Shown here: positions 1 to 8,567 of the stretch, in pieces
Numbering within the stretch: position 1 is the stretch's first letter
Layout: each line of letters begins with the position of its first letter
DNA from: Fermentibacter sp964564435
GTDB taxonomy: Bacteria; Fermentibacterota; Fermentibacteria; Fermentibacterales; Fermentibacteraceae
Assembly: GCA_964564435.1 (NCBI GenBank)
Contig: CAZMAT010000001.1
Coordinates: 186,001 to 250,000 of the forward strand
Length of the DNA stretch: 64,000 bases
Direction: 5' to 3'
Notes under the pieces: generated by a model
The model's input: only the letters and a program-made list of their open reading frames with translations
Databases searched by the model: none
Told to the model about the DNA's origin: nothing
Position numbers and translations under genes: made by a program

Positions 1-1132
1 CGGGCAGGGGCTCCTCCCTGGCGGGGAACACCGGCAGGACGGCGGACACGTCCGCGAGCGCCAGTGCGGCTCCCATGCCTGCGTGGAAGGAAGCGGTCCT
101 CGAATACAGGTGCGGTTCGAACACGACCGCCAGGGAGCCATCGACAACCCTCCTGAGCGCCTTTATCGAGGCCTCCATCTCGGCGGGATGGTGGGCGTAG
201 TCGGAGATAACGAGCATCCCCCCCCGCGATCCGAGGCGCTCGAGCCTCCGCGCAGCTCCGGGGAACGATTCGAGCATGCCGGCCGCATCCCCGGGCACGA
301 GTCCCGCGAGCCGGAGAAGTGCGAGCGAAGTGGCTGCATTGCGGAGGTTCTGAAGTCCGGGGATGCCCAGCCTGCCGGTGATGTCTCCCAGCGAATACCT
401 CTCGCCCCAGCCTTCGGGACGGACCGGGACGCAGTCGCAGGCTCCGCCGGGCCCGGTCGTCAGGACCCGGCGCCCGATCCTGGATGCCCACCTTGCGAGC
501 TGTTCGTCCTCCACCGGCACCACCACTCCGCCGCCGGGGGCCGAGAGCTCGAGGAAGGTCTCGAACGCCGACCTGAGGGCCTCCGGCGAACCGTAGCACT
601 CGAGGTGCTCCTGGTCGAAGCTCGTCACGGCCGCATGCAGATGCGGCAGCCTGAGGAAGGCCCTGTCGTACTCGTCGGCCTCGACCACCGCGAGCCTGCC
701 GCCGGGCCTGAAGCCCGACCTCCAGCCAGGCACTTCGGCGCCCACCAGCACGGTCGGATCGAAACCGGCCTGCTGGAGGGCCCAGCCCGTCATGGCAGAG
801 GTGGTGGACTTCCCGTGCGCTCCCGCCACCGCTATCACGTCATGGGCCGAGGCCAGCTCGGCCAGCATCTCGCTGCGCCTGAGCACATTCACCGAGGCAG
901 CCCTGGCTGCCGCGATCTCGGGATGGTCGAGCGGGACGGCGGCGCTGTGGACCAGCACGTCGATGCCCCGGACGTGCTCCGGGCCGTGCCCGGGCATGCG
1001 CCTTACGCCGCCTTCGGTCGAGTCAGACTTTCGTGACCTGTCGCAGCCCTCCACCTCGTGGCCGAGATGGCGGAGCCACTCCGCAAGGCCGCTCATCCCG
1101 CTGCCGCAGATCCCCATCAGGTGGTACCTCAT
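1..1132 (-). CDS. murC: UDP-N-acetylmuramate--L-alanine ligase MurC (3' end cut by window)
   Basis: MurC adds L-alanine to UDP-MurNAc with ATP in the cytoplasm, the first peptide step of murein precursor synthesis. Translated from the ATG at 1132, the protein opens with the nucleotide-binding loop GICGSGMSG (about residues 7-15) and carries the Mur-ligase P-loop GAHGKST at about 104-110, MurC-like rather than MurD/E/F-like. A later DYAHHP motif is also typical of MurC. About 377 codons are visible of the usual 450-480; the rest lies beyond base 1. The ATG overlaps the murG stop (ATGA), so it is probably translated by coupling at the far end of the dcw operon. Confidence 0.95.
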   Translation of the reverse strand, partial: MRYHLMGICGSGMSGLAEWLRHLGHEVEGCDRSRKSDSTEGGVRRMPGHGPEHVRGIDVLVHSAAVPLDHPEIAAARAASVNVLRRSEMLAELASAHDVIAVAGAHGKSTTSAMTGWALQQAGFDPTVLVGAEVPGWRSGFRPGGRLAVVEADEYDRAFLRLPHLHAAVTSFDQEHLECYGSPEALRSAFETFLELSAPGGGVVVPVEDEQLARWASRIGRRVLTTGPGGACDCVPVRPEGWGERYSLGDITGRLGIPGLQNLRNAATSLALLRLAGLVPGDAAGMLESFPGAARRLERLGSRGGMLVISDYAHHPAEMEASIKALRRVVDGSLAVVFEPHLYSRTASFHAGMGAALALADVSAVLPVFPAREEPLP

Positions 1133-2208
1133 GCGGACGCCCCCGATGCCTCGATGAGCACGCGGGCTATCCTGTCCGCCGTATCCGGAGGGAAGAGGCC
1201 GGCCATGCCCGAAGACATGGACTCCAGTGCGCCGGGGTCCGAAAGCAGATGCCCGATGGACGCCCAGAACTCCGCGGGATCGAGCGTGTCCTGCGCGAAG
1301 ACCCGGGCGCCGCCCGCCGCCTCCGCTTCCTTCGCATTGGCGGTCTGGTGGTCGCGCGAGACGCCCGGAAGCGGGATCAGCAGGCCGGGCAGGCGGAAGC
1401 GGCAGAGCTCCGCGAGAGTCATCGCACCAGCCCTTGCCACGGCGACGGTTGCGCAGGAATAGAGGACGGAGGGATCGTCCTCGAAGGCCCGTACCACCGT
1501 TCCGGCCCTGCCTGAAAGGAGGTCTCCCATCCTCTCGAGGTCGCGCTCGCCGCACTGGAGCACGAGCTGGATGCCTGCCGGGGCAGCAAGCGCGAGGTCG
1601 TTGACTGTGCGAGCCCCCTGGCTCCCGCCCAGGAGCAGGACGACGGGCCTGCCGGGATCGAGGCCCATCCGCGCGACAGCCTCGGCCTTCGGGATGACCG
1701 AGAGGCTGCTGCGCACGGGGTTTCCGACCACGGTGGAACGCCCCTCCGGGAAGTCGCGGGCTGCCCTTCCGAATCCGAGCAGGATGCGGGAGGCGAACCT
1801 CGAGGAGCACCTGTTGGCGCGCCCGGCGACGGCATTGCTCTCGTGCAGTAGCACGGGGATGCCCATGGAGCGCCCGGCGGCGGCGCAGAAGACCGACGAG
1901 TACCCGCCCGTGCAGAGGATGGCCCCGGGAGAGATGGTCCGTATCATGCTCCTCGCGGCGAACCATGCCCTGACGGCACCGAAGGGGAACTTCAGGAGCC
2001 CGGCGGGCCCGCGGTCGATCCTCGGCGGATCGAGGAAGTGCACGCGCTCGCCCATGCCGGCGTACATGCGCCTGTCGACCGGTCGCGGAGTCGCGGCGAA
2101 GTGTATCGCGACCGACCATCCCAGCCGGTTCTCCAGAGCCTCCGCCACGGCCAGCGCCGGGGAGATGTGCCCCCCGGTGCCGCCTCCTGCCAGCAGGAAG
2201 GGGTTCAC
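1129..2208 (-). CDS. murG: UDP-GlcNAc:lipid I N-acetylglucosaminyltransferase MurG
   Basis: MurG transfers GlcNAc onto lipid I to give lipid II at the inner face of the membrane. The 359-residue product has the N-terminal loop GGGTGGH (residues 8-14) and the second-domain motif GGSQGA, both diagnostic of MurG, and its length is normal. I start it at the GTG at 2208, because this lines up with the family's N terminus and forms a 4-base GTGA overlap with the ftsW stop. The reading frame stays open far upstream through ftsW and murD, but that extension is only an out-of-frame shadow. Confidence 0.95.
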   Translation of the reverse strand: MNPFLLAGGGTGGHISPALAVAEALENRLGWSVAIHFAATPRPVDRRMYAGMGERVHFLDPPRIDRGPAGLLKFPFGAVRAWFAARSMIRTISPGAILCTGGYSSVFCAAAGRSMGIPVLLHESNAVAGRANRCSSRFASRILLGFGRAARDFPEGRSTVVGNPVRSSLSVIPKAEAVARMGLDPGRPVVLLLGGSQGARTVNDLALAAPAGIQLVLQCGERDLERMGDLLSGRAGTVVRAFEDDPSVLYSCATVAVARAGAMTLAELCRFRLPGLLIPLPGVSRDHQTANAKEAEAAGGARVFAQDTLDPAEFWASIGHLLSDPGALESMSSGMAGLFPPDTADRIARVLIEASGASA

Positions 2209-3311
2209 CTGCGGGCCTCCGCAGATATCCTGGCGGCCGCGGCCAGCTCGATGAGCGTGAAGACGATGCTGGTCCCGCCCCACGATATCAGGGGCAGCGT
2301 GATACCGGTTGCCGGCAGCAGCCTGGTGACCACCGCGAAGTGGAGGAAGCTGCCGAGCGCCACCGATGCGGTTATCCCGCCGGCGAGTATGGACCCGAAG
2401 ATGTCGTCGGCCCGCTCTGATATGCGGAAGCCCGTCCACAGGAGCACGCAGAAGGCCGACAGGACCAGGGTGGTCCCGATCAGGCCCGTCTCCTCCCCTA
2501 TCACGGCGAGGATGAAGTCGGAGAAGACCTCCGGCAGGAAGCCCCTCTGCTGCCTCCCGTGGCCCAGCCCCCTGCCCAGCAGGCCGCCGCTGCCGAGAGC
2601 GATGCTCGACTGCTGGGTCTGGAAGTTGTTGTCGCTGACGCCGGCCTCGGGGTTGATCCATCCCCTGACCCTGTCGATCCTGTACTCCTCGGTGATGAGC
2701 ACGGCAGACGCAGCGAGGGCGATCACGCCGAAGAGGACGAGGATGTGGCTGAACCTGGCCTCGGAGATGTAGAGCATCGCGGCCATCATGGCCAGCATGT
2801 AGAGGCATCCCGCGAAGTCGGGCTGGGAAACTGTGAGCACCGCCGGAACGAATGCCAGCGCAACGAGAGACAGGAAGCCCCTCGGGGTCCTGCCCGAGAT
2901 CTGCCCCTTCGAGATGAGCGTTGCCGTGAGGAGAACGTACGAGAGCCTGGCCAGCTCGGACGGCATGAAGCGGAATCCGCCCAGTACCAGCCAGCGGCTT
3001 GCGCCGTTGACCACGGGGGCCATCGGTGAGAGGCTCAGCGCGGTGGGGATCAGGCATGCTATCGAGAAGGCATACAGCGGCCACGCCACTGCCTTCCACG
3101 CCCTCGGCCCCGCGGCGTAGACCAGCAGCGCGGACGCGAGCCCGAAGAGGATGCGCAGGAGGTGCCCCGCCACGAAGTGGTGGCTGTTCCCGAACGCTCT
3201 CATCGAGGCGAATGAGCTGGCCGAATAGACGGCCAGTATCCCGATGACGATCAGCACCAGGGCTGTCGTCGCGAGTATCCGCCCGTCCCTCCCCATCGGC
3301 GGCAGGTTCAC
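2205..3311 (-). CDS. ftsW: Septal peptidoglycan glycosyltransferase FtsW (SEDS family)
   Basis: FtsW is the SEDS polymerase that works with the class B PBP to make septal murein. The 368-residue product is almost entirely hydrophobic, with roughly nine or ten membrane spans. It carries the extracytoplasmic SEDS signature around SDFILAVIGEETG and the preceding LLGRGLGHGRQ loop. Start chosen at GTG 3311, which gives a GTGA overlap with the murD stop; an ATG five codons later is an alternative. FtsW rather than RodA is inferred from its place in the dcw cluster between murD and murG. Confidence 0.93.
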   Translation of the reverse strand: MNLPPMGRDGRILATTALVLIVIGILAVYSASSFASMRAFGNSHHFVAGHLLRILFGLASALLVYAAGPRAWKAVAWPLYAFSIACLIPTALSLSPMAPVVNGASRWLVLGGFRFMPSELARLSYVLLTATLISKGQISGRTPRGFLSLVALAFVPAVLTVSQPDFAGCLYMLAMMAAMLYISEARFSHILVLFGVIALAASAVLITEEYRIDRVRGWINPEAGVSDNNFQTQQSSIALGSGGLLGRGLGHGRQQRGFLPEVFSDFILAVIGEETGLIGTTLVLSAFCVLLWTGFRISERADDIFGSILAGGITASVALGSFLHFAVVTRLLPATGITLPLISWGGTSIVFTLIELAAAARISAEARR

Positions 3312-4651
3312 CCGAGCGCCTCCACCAGCGAGCGGAAGTGCTCTCCGCGCCTTTCGAAGTTCTCGTACTGGTCGAAGCTCGCGCACGCAGGCGAGAGTAG
3401 GACCACGTCACCCTGCCCCGCGAGGCCCCTCGCCAGACGCACCGCCCCCTCCATGTCGCCCGCCCAGTGCATCGGGGCGGTCCCGGCCCAGGCGAGCGCG
3501 AGCTCCTCGGTGGCCGATCCGATCAGGATCAGCTCCTTCACGCTGCGGGACACGAGGCCCGACAGGTCGCCGTAGGAGGTTTTCTTCGACAGGCCTCCGG
3601 CAATCAGGATGACGGGCCTGTCGAAGCTCTCGAGAGCCACCTTGAGCGAGTCCTGGTTCGTGGACTTGGAGTCGTTGACCCACGTGACCCCGTCGAGGAC
3701 CCTCACTGTCTCGATCCTGTGGGGCACGCCGCCGAAGGTGGAGAGGCCTTCGGCCAGGGCTTCCGGCGCGATGCCGGCCCGCCCGGCAAGGCAGGCGACC
3801 GCGAGGGCGTTCTCGAGGTTGTGGCGCCCGGGCAGCGAGAGTGCCGAAGCCTTCATCAGGGGCGATCTGGAGCCGTCCCTGGCGATCACTATCGTTCCCC
3901 CGAGACAGTCCGCGCCCTCCCTCACCTCCCTCTGCCTGCTGAAGAGGGCCTCCATGCCGCGGGTCAGGCCCAGGAGCGGCAGGGACTCGGGGTCGTCGGA
4001 GTTGAGCACGGTGAGATCCTCCGAGTGCTGGTTCATGAAGATGCGGGCCTTGGCGTTCCTGTAGCCTTCCATGTCGCCGTGGCGGAGGAGGTGGTCGGGG
4101 GTGAGGTTCAGTATGGCGGCCGCCGAAGGTCTGAAGGAATCGGCTGTTTCCAGCTGGTAGCTGGACACCTCCAGCACGAACCATTCCGGGTAGGGGTTCT
4201 CGATCACGGCAAGGCAGAACGGATAGCCGACGTTCCCGGCCACGCAGGCGCGGATGCCGGCCCTGTTCAGCACATGGCCGAGCCACTCCGAAGTGGTGGT
4301 CTTGCCGTTGGATCCAGTGACGGCGAGGATCGGGGCCTGGGCGTACCTCGACGCGAGCTCGATCTCGCCCGTCACCGGTATTCCGGCCTCGACCGCGGCT
4401 CTCGGCATGGGTGAGGCGGAGGGGATGCCGGGGCTCAGCACCAGGCCCTCCAGCCCGCCTATGTGCCCGAGGCAGTCCTCCCCGGTCCAGGTCTCCCCGC
4501 ACCATTCGCAGGGAGCGACGGACTTGTCGTCGTCGAAGCCGACGACGGCGAAGCCGTTAGTCGCCAGGAGCCTCGCCGCGGCCCTCCCGCTGCGCCCGAG
4601 GCCCGCCACGCCTATCCTCCTGCCGCCTCCCCTTGTCCAGTAATCGTGCAT
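3308..4651 (-). CDS. murD: UDP-N-acetylmuramoylalanine--D-glutamate ligase MurD
   Basis: MurD adds D-glutamate to UDP-MurNAc-L-Ala in the cytoplasm. The protein is 447 residues, the normal length. It has an N-terminal Rossmann-like domain opening at about residue 13 (GVAGLGRSG) and the ATP P-loop GSNGKTTT at 113-120. A small cysteine-bearing stretch around residues 48-60 (CEWC, then another Cys) is unusual for MurD and its meaning is unknown. Its stop overlaps the ftsW start by four bases; mraY ends just upstream at 4658. Confidence 0.95.
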   Translation of the reverse strand: MHDYWTRGGGRRIGVAGLGRSGRAAARLLATNGFAVVGFDDDKSVAPCEWCGETWTGEDCLGHIGGLEGLVLSPGIPSASPMPRAAVEAGIPVTGEIELASRYAQAPILAVTGSNGKTTTSEWLGHVLNRAGIRACVAGNVGYPFCLAVIENPYPEWFVLEVSSYQLETADSFRPSAAAILNLTPDHLLRHGDMEGYRNAKARIFMNQHSEDLTVLNSDDPESLPLLGLTRGMEALFSRQREVREGADCLGGTIVIARDGSRSPLMKASALSLPGRHNLENALAVACLAGRAGIAPEALAEGLSTFGGVPHRIETVRVLDGVTWVNDSKSTNQDSLKVALESFDRPVILIAGGLSKKTSYGDLSGLVSRSVKELILIGSATEELALAWAGTAPMHWAGDMEGAVRLARGLAGQGDVVLLSPACASFDQYENFERRGEHFRSLVEALG

Positions 4652-4657
4652 GCCCGC

Positions 4658-5806
4658 CTACCTGATCTTCAGCGTCGAGAGCCCGAGGAGGCCGAGGAGG
4701 GCCGCGACTATCCAGAAGCGCGTCACGACCTTGGTCTCGGCCCATCCCAGGAGCTCGAAATGGTGGTGGAGCGGGGCCATCCTGAAGAACCGGCGGCCGG
4801 TCCGCCTGAAGTGGCCCACCTGGATCGTCACGCTCAGCACTTCGGCCACGAACACCCCGCCTACGATCAGCAGCAGGAGCTCGCAGCGGGTTACGATCGC
4901 CATCGAGCCGATGGCCCCTCCCAGGGCCAGGGAGCCCGTGTCGCCCATGAAGACCGAGGCTGGCGCGGAGTTGAACCAGAGGAATCCGAGGCACGCACCG
5001 GCCGCGGCCCCTGCGAAGACCGCCACCTCGCCCGCCCCGTTCAGGAACGGGAACTGGAGGTACGAGGCGTAGTTCGAGTTGCCGAGCAGGTATGCCATGA
5101 TCCCGAAGGCCAGGAGCGAGACCAGGCTCACCCCCGTGGCCAGCCCGTCGAGCCCGTCCGTGAGGTTCACGGAATTGGCCGATCCGGCGAGCACGACCGC
5201 GACGAACGCGATGTAGAGGACCCCGAGGTCGATCCTGACCTCCTTGAGGAAAGGCACTATCGTCTCCGTCGGCAGGATCGTGAAGACGCCGGTGGAGAGG
5301 TCGAGGGTCCGGATGCCCGGCAGGATGCTCGAATGGCCCTCGCCCGCGATGGGCGACAGGTAGAGCCACAGCCCGATGCCCAGGCCCAGGGCGAACTGGC
5401 CCAGCAGCTTGTAGCGCCCGATGAGGCCGTTCGGCAGCCTGCGGACTACCTTCAGGTAGTCGTCCAGGAGGCCTATGAGACCCATCCAGACCGTAGAGGT
5501 CAGCACGATAAGCAGATAGGAGTTGTCCAGCCTTCCCCACAGCAGTACGGGCAAGAGGACTGAAAGCAGGATGAGCAGCCCGCCCATCGTGGGCGTGCCC
5601 TCCTTCTTCAGATGGGTCTGGGGCCCGTCCGCCCTCACGTGCTGGCCGATCTGCCTCCTGCGCAGGGCACGGATCACCGGCGGCCCGAGCAGGAACGAGA
5701 TGAGCAGTGCCGTCACCGTGGCGTACGCGGCGCGGAACGAGATGTAGCCGAACAGATTGAAGAGGGAGACATCCCCCCTCAGGGGATACAGGAGCCAGTA
5801 CAGCAT
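4658..5806 (-). CDS. mraY: Phospho-MurNAc-pentapeptide translocase MraY
   Basis: MraY transfers phospho-MurNAc-pentapeptide onto undecaprenyl phosphate, making lipid I. The 382-residue product has about ten membrane spans and the family motifs in order: the cytoplasmic HLKKEGTPTMGG block (65-76), catalytic DDYLK (115-119), NLTDGLDGLA, FMGDTGSLALGG and HHHFE near the C terminus. The 5' end overlaps the murF 3' end by 28 bases, the longest overlap in the cluster, consistent with coupled translation. Confidence 0.96.
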   Translation of the reverse strand: MLYWLLYPLRGDVSLFNLFGYISFRAAYATVTALLISFLLGPPVIRALRRRQIGQHVRADGPQTHLKKEGTPTMGGLLILLSVLLPVLLWGRLDNSYLLIVLTSTVWMGLIGLLDDYLKVVRRLPNGLIGRYKLLGQFALGLGIGLWLYLSPIAGEGHSSILPGIRTLDLSTGVFTILPTETIVPFLKEVRIDLGVLYIAFVAVVLAGSANSVNLTDGLDGLATGVSLVSLLAFGIMAYLLGNSNYASYLQFPFLNGAGEVAVFAGAAAGACLGFLWFNSAPASVFMGDTGSLALGGAIGSMAIVTRCELLLLIVGGVFVAEVLSVTIQVGHFRRTGRRFFRMAPLHHHFELLGWAETKVVTRFWIVAALLGLLGLSTLKIR

Positions 5807-7122
5807 CCCGCCTCCTCCCTCAGGCCCTCGACGACCCTTTCGAGCCCGATCGAGCGGCTGCCCTTCACAAGCAGGCAGACCCCGTCAGGGAGCATCGCCC
5901 GGAGGCTGTCCAGGGCTTCTGCGGGATCGCCCGCATGGATGACCTCGATGCCCTTCCATTCGACATCCCTGGAGGCGGACTGCATCGAGAGCCCAACCAG
6001 AACGACGAAATCGAGCCCGCACGAGGCCGCCTTCACTAGAACACGCCTGTGGAGGGCTTCGGAGCCGGCCCCGAGTTCGAGCATGTCTCCGAGGACCGCG
6101 CCCTTCCTCCCGGTCCGGGCGGAAAGGGCTTCGAGGCACGCCTCCATGGATCCGGGATTGGCGTTGTAACTCTCGTCGAGGATGGTCACGCACCCGGCCC
6201 GGATCTCCATGCCCCGGCCTTCGATCCCGGCGAAGCCCTCCATCGCTCCCGCAGCTTCGCCGGGATCCGCGCCGAATCCCATGGCGCAGACCAGTGCGGA
6301 CGCTGCATCCTCCAGGAGGTGCCGGCCCGCGACGGAAAGCCTGATCCTGACGCCTGCGGGTTCGAGGACCGCTTCGGACGGGCCGATTACCCTGAGCCGG
6401 AATCCACCGCAGGGGCCGATCGTGGAAATGCGCAGACCGCGGGCCCGCGCCCTTTCGTCGAGTACGGGCTCGCCGGCGGGGATGACGCAGAAGCCGCCCC
6501 TCCTGGTGGTGTCGAGCAGCTCTGCCTTCGCCCCGGCCAGGGCCTCGTGGCTGCCGAAGAACTCGATGTGCGCAGTACCGACGTTGGTGATAACCGAGGC
6601 GTCGGGGGCGGCAGCCTCTCCGAGTTCTCGCAGTTCGCCCGCGTGGTTCATGCCCAGCTCCAGCACGAAGGCACCGGCTCCGGGATCGAGATCGAGGATC
6701 GAGAGCGGCATGCCTATCCTGTTGTTGAGATTGCCCTTCGACGAGTCGGTCGGGCACAGGGGCGACAGTGCCATGGTCAGGAGTTCCTTCGTAGTGGTCT
6801 TGCCGCTCGAGCCGGTGACGGCCGCCACTCGGCACCCCAGGCGCCGCCTGACGGCTCCTCCTGCGGCCAGGAGGGCGTCAGGCACGGACCGCACGCGGAT
6901 CGTGCCGGGGCGCTCCGGGCCCGACGAGACGACTGCGAATCCGCCTCCCGCGAGAACGCCGTCGACGAAGGCATGGCCGTCGGTGCGGCTGCCGGGCATG
7001 GCGAAGAAGAGCCTCCCGGGCGTGCAGGCCCGCGAATCGATGCAGGCGCCCGAGGCCTCGGCGTCAGGCCCCTCGAGCCTGCCCCCGCAGGATGCGGCGA
7101 TTTCGGAGAGCATGAACCTCAT
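5779..7122 (-). CDS. murF: UDP-MurNAc-tripeptide--D-Ala-D-Ala ligase MurF
   Basis: MurF adds the D-Ala-D-Ala dipeptide, completing the cytoplasmic precursor. The product is 447 residues with the Mur ligase P-loop GSSGKTTT at about 104-111, a central domain containing the conserved GMNHAGE segment, and the C-terminal DESYNANPGS region characteristic of MurF. It overlaps murE by four bases and mraY by 28. No ddl gene is present in the window, so the source of its D-Ala-D-Ala substrate lies elsewhere. Confidence 0.95.
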   Translation of the reverse strand: MRFMLSEIAASCGGRLEGPDAEASGACIDSRACTPGRLFFAMPGSRTDGHAFVDGVLAGGGFAVVSSGPERPGTIRVRSVPDALLAAGGAVRRRLGCRVAAVTGSSGKTTTKELLTMALSPLCPTDSSKGNLNNRIGMPLSILDLDPGAGAFVLELGMNHAGELRELGEAAAPDASVITNVGTAHIEFFGSHEALAGAKAELLDTTRRGGFCVIPAGEPVLDERARARGLRISTIGPCGGFRLRVIGPSEAVLEPAGVRIRLSVAGRHLLEDAASALVCAMGFGADPGEAAGAMEGFAGIEGRGMEIRAGCVTILDESYNANPGSMEACLEALSARTGRKGAVLGDMLELGAGSEALHRRVLVKAASCGLDFVVLVGLSMQSASRDVEWKGIEVIHAGDPAEALDSLRAMLPDGVCLLVKGSRSIGLERVVEGLREEAGCCTGSCIP

Positions 7123-8567
7123 CTGCCCCGCCCGCTCCGGAGAGCCCTGCGGGCTTCCTCCCTGTCGTCGAAGTGGTGCCTGACGCCCCCGATGATCTGG
7201 TAGTCCTCGTGGCCCTTGCCCGCGATGATCACCACGTCTCCCGCCGAGGCCTCGGCCATCGCGGCCCTTATGGCGGCCCTCCTGTCGGGCTCGCGTATGA
7301 CCCCTGCCGGGCCGTCGACGCCCTCCATTATCTCTGCGATGATCGAAAGAGGATCCTCGCTCCTCGGGTTGTCGCTGGTGACGATCACGATGTCTGCCAG
7401 CTCAGATGCGATGGCCCCCATCCTGGGTCGCTTGGTCCTGTCGCGGTCGCCTCCCGCGCCCAGCACGGCGATCACGCGCCCGGTGGCCATCTCCCTTGCC
7501 TGCAGGAGCACTCTCTCCACCGCATCGGGCGTGTGAGCGTAGTCGACCGCGACGAGGAAGTCCTGCCCCTCGTCGACGACCTCCAGCCTGCCTGGGACGC
7601 CAGGGAAGCTCTCCAGGGCCTCCGCGCATCTCTCGGGGCCGAACCCCAGGAGCGAACAGGCGGCGGCCGCCCCTGCGGCATTGTAGATGTTGACGCGACC
7701 GGGGATGCGCAGGGAGAAGTCCGTCCTGGCTCCATCCCTCACCAGCCCGAACCTCGACCCCCTGGCGGAGGATTCGACCGCCACGATCGAGAACGCATCA
7801 TCCTCGGACGGCCCGAACGTCAGGGCTCCCCTGGGGATGGGCGAACCCGGGCTGTAGGTGCCCACGAGCGGGAACCCGCCGGGTTTGAGCAGGCCGAATA
7901 TCCTCTCCTTGGCGGCGAGATACTCCTGCATCGTGCCGTGGAAGTCGAGGTGATCCTGGGTGATGTTCGTGAACAGTGCGACGTCGAACCTCACGTCGTC
8001 CACCCTCGAGAGCATCAGGGCGTGGCTCGAGACCTCCATCGCGCATGCCCCGTCGCCCGCGTCCACCATCATCCTCATGAGCCTCGCGGTCTCGACGGAC
8101 CCCGGGGTCGTCTCCTTCGCCCTGCGCTCCACCCCGCCGATCCGGTGGCCGACGGTGCCCAGGATCCCGCACTTCACACCCTGTCTCTCGAGGATCCATG
8201 CCGTCATGTGGGCGGTGGAGGTCTTGCCGTTCGTGCCCGTTATCCCGACCGTCATCATGCGCTCCCACGGAGAGCCGGTGATGGAGGCCGAAAGGGAGCT
8301 GAGGAGCCTCCTGTCGTCGCCCGAGGGGTTCAGGAGGACATTCTCGCCGGGGCCGTCCACCGGCCGTTCGACTACGGCGGCGACCGCACCTCGAGCAAGG
8401 GCTTCGGCCACATAGTCGTGGCCGTCGACCCTGAAGCCGCGGACCGCCACGAAGAGGAAGCCGGGGCCTGCCTCCCGGGAATCGTCGGTGACGGCCTTCA
8501 CATAGGAGTCCGACAGCGCATCGGGGATCCGGATGTCGGATCCTGCGAGGAGTTCCGTGAGTTTCAC
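7119..8567 (-). CDS. murE: UDP-MurNAc-dipeptide--meso-diaminopimelate ligase MurE
   Basis: MurE adds the third residue of the stem peptide. The 482-residue product has the P-loop GTNGKTST at 111-118 and, at about 399-402, the DNPR motif. In this family DNPR marks enzymes that use meso-diaminopimelate, whereas lysine-adding enzymes have a different motif here, so the wall is predicted to be of the mDAP type. The start is GTG at 8567, overlapping the PBP stop (GTGA). The frame remains open upstream, but that part belongs to ftsI in another frame. Confidence 0.95.
   Translation of the reverse strand: MKLTELLAGSDIRIPDALSDSYVKAVTDDSREAGPGFLFVAVRGFRVDGHDYVAEALARGAVAAVVERPVDGPGENVLLNPSGDDRRLLSSLSASITGSPWERMMTVGITGTNGKTSTAHMTAWILERQGVKCGILGTVGHRIGGVERRAKETTPGSVETARLMRMMVDAGDGACAMEVSSHALMLSRVDDVRFDVALFTNITQDHLDFHGTMQEYLAAKERIFGLLKPGGFPLVGTYSPGSPIPRGALTFGPSEDDAFSIVAVESSARGSRFGLVRDGARTDFSLRIPGRVNIYNAAGAAAACSLLGFGPERCAEALESFPGVPGRLEVVDEGQDFLVAVDYAHTPDAVERVLLQAREMATGRVIAVLGAGGDRDRTKRPRMGAIASELADIVIVTSDNPRSEDPLSIIAEIMEGVDGPAGVIREPDRRAAIRAAMAEASAGDVVIIAGKGHEDYQIIGGVRHHFDDREEARRALRSGRGR

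Noticed and set aside
83..1036. Long plus-strand frames opposite the mur genes, here and in many other places
   Set aside because: High GC content keeps antisense frames open; none shows family motifs or ribosome sites, while the minus-strand genes do.
2209..3411. N-terminal 400-codon extension of murG
   Set aside because: The extra part is ftsW and murD sequence in another frame; MurG homologues begin at the GTG at 2208.
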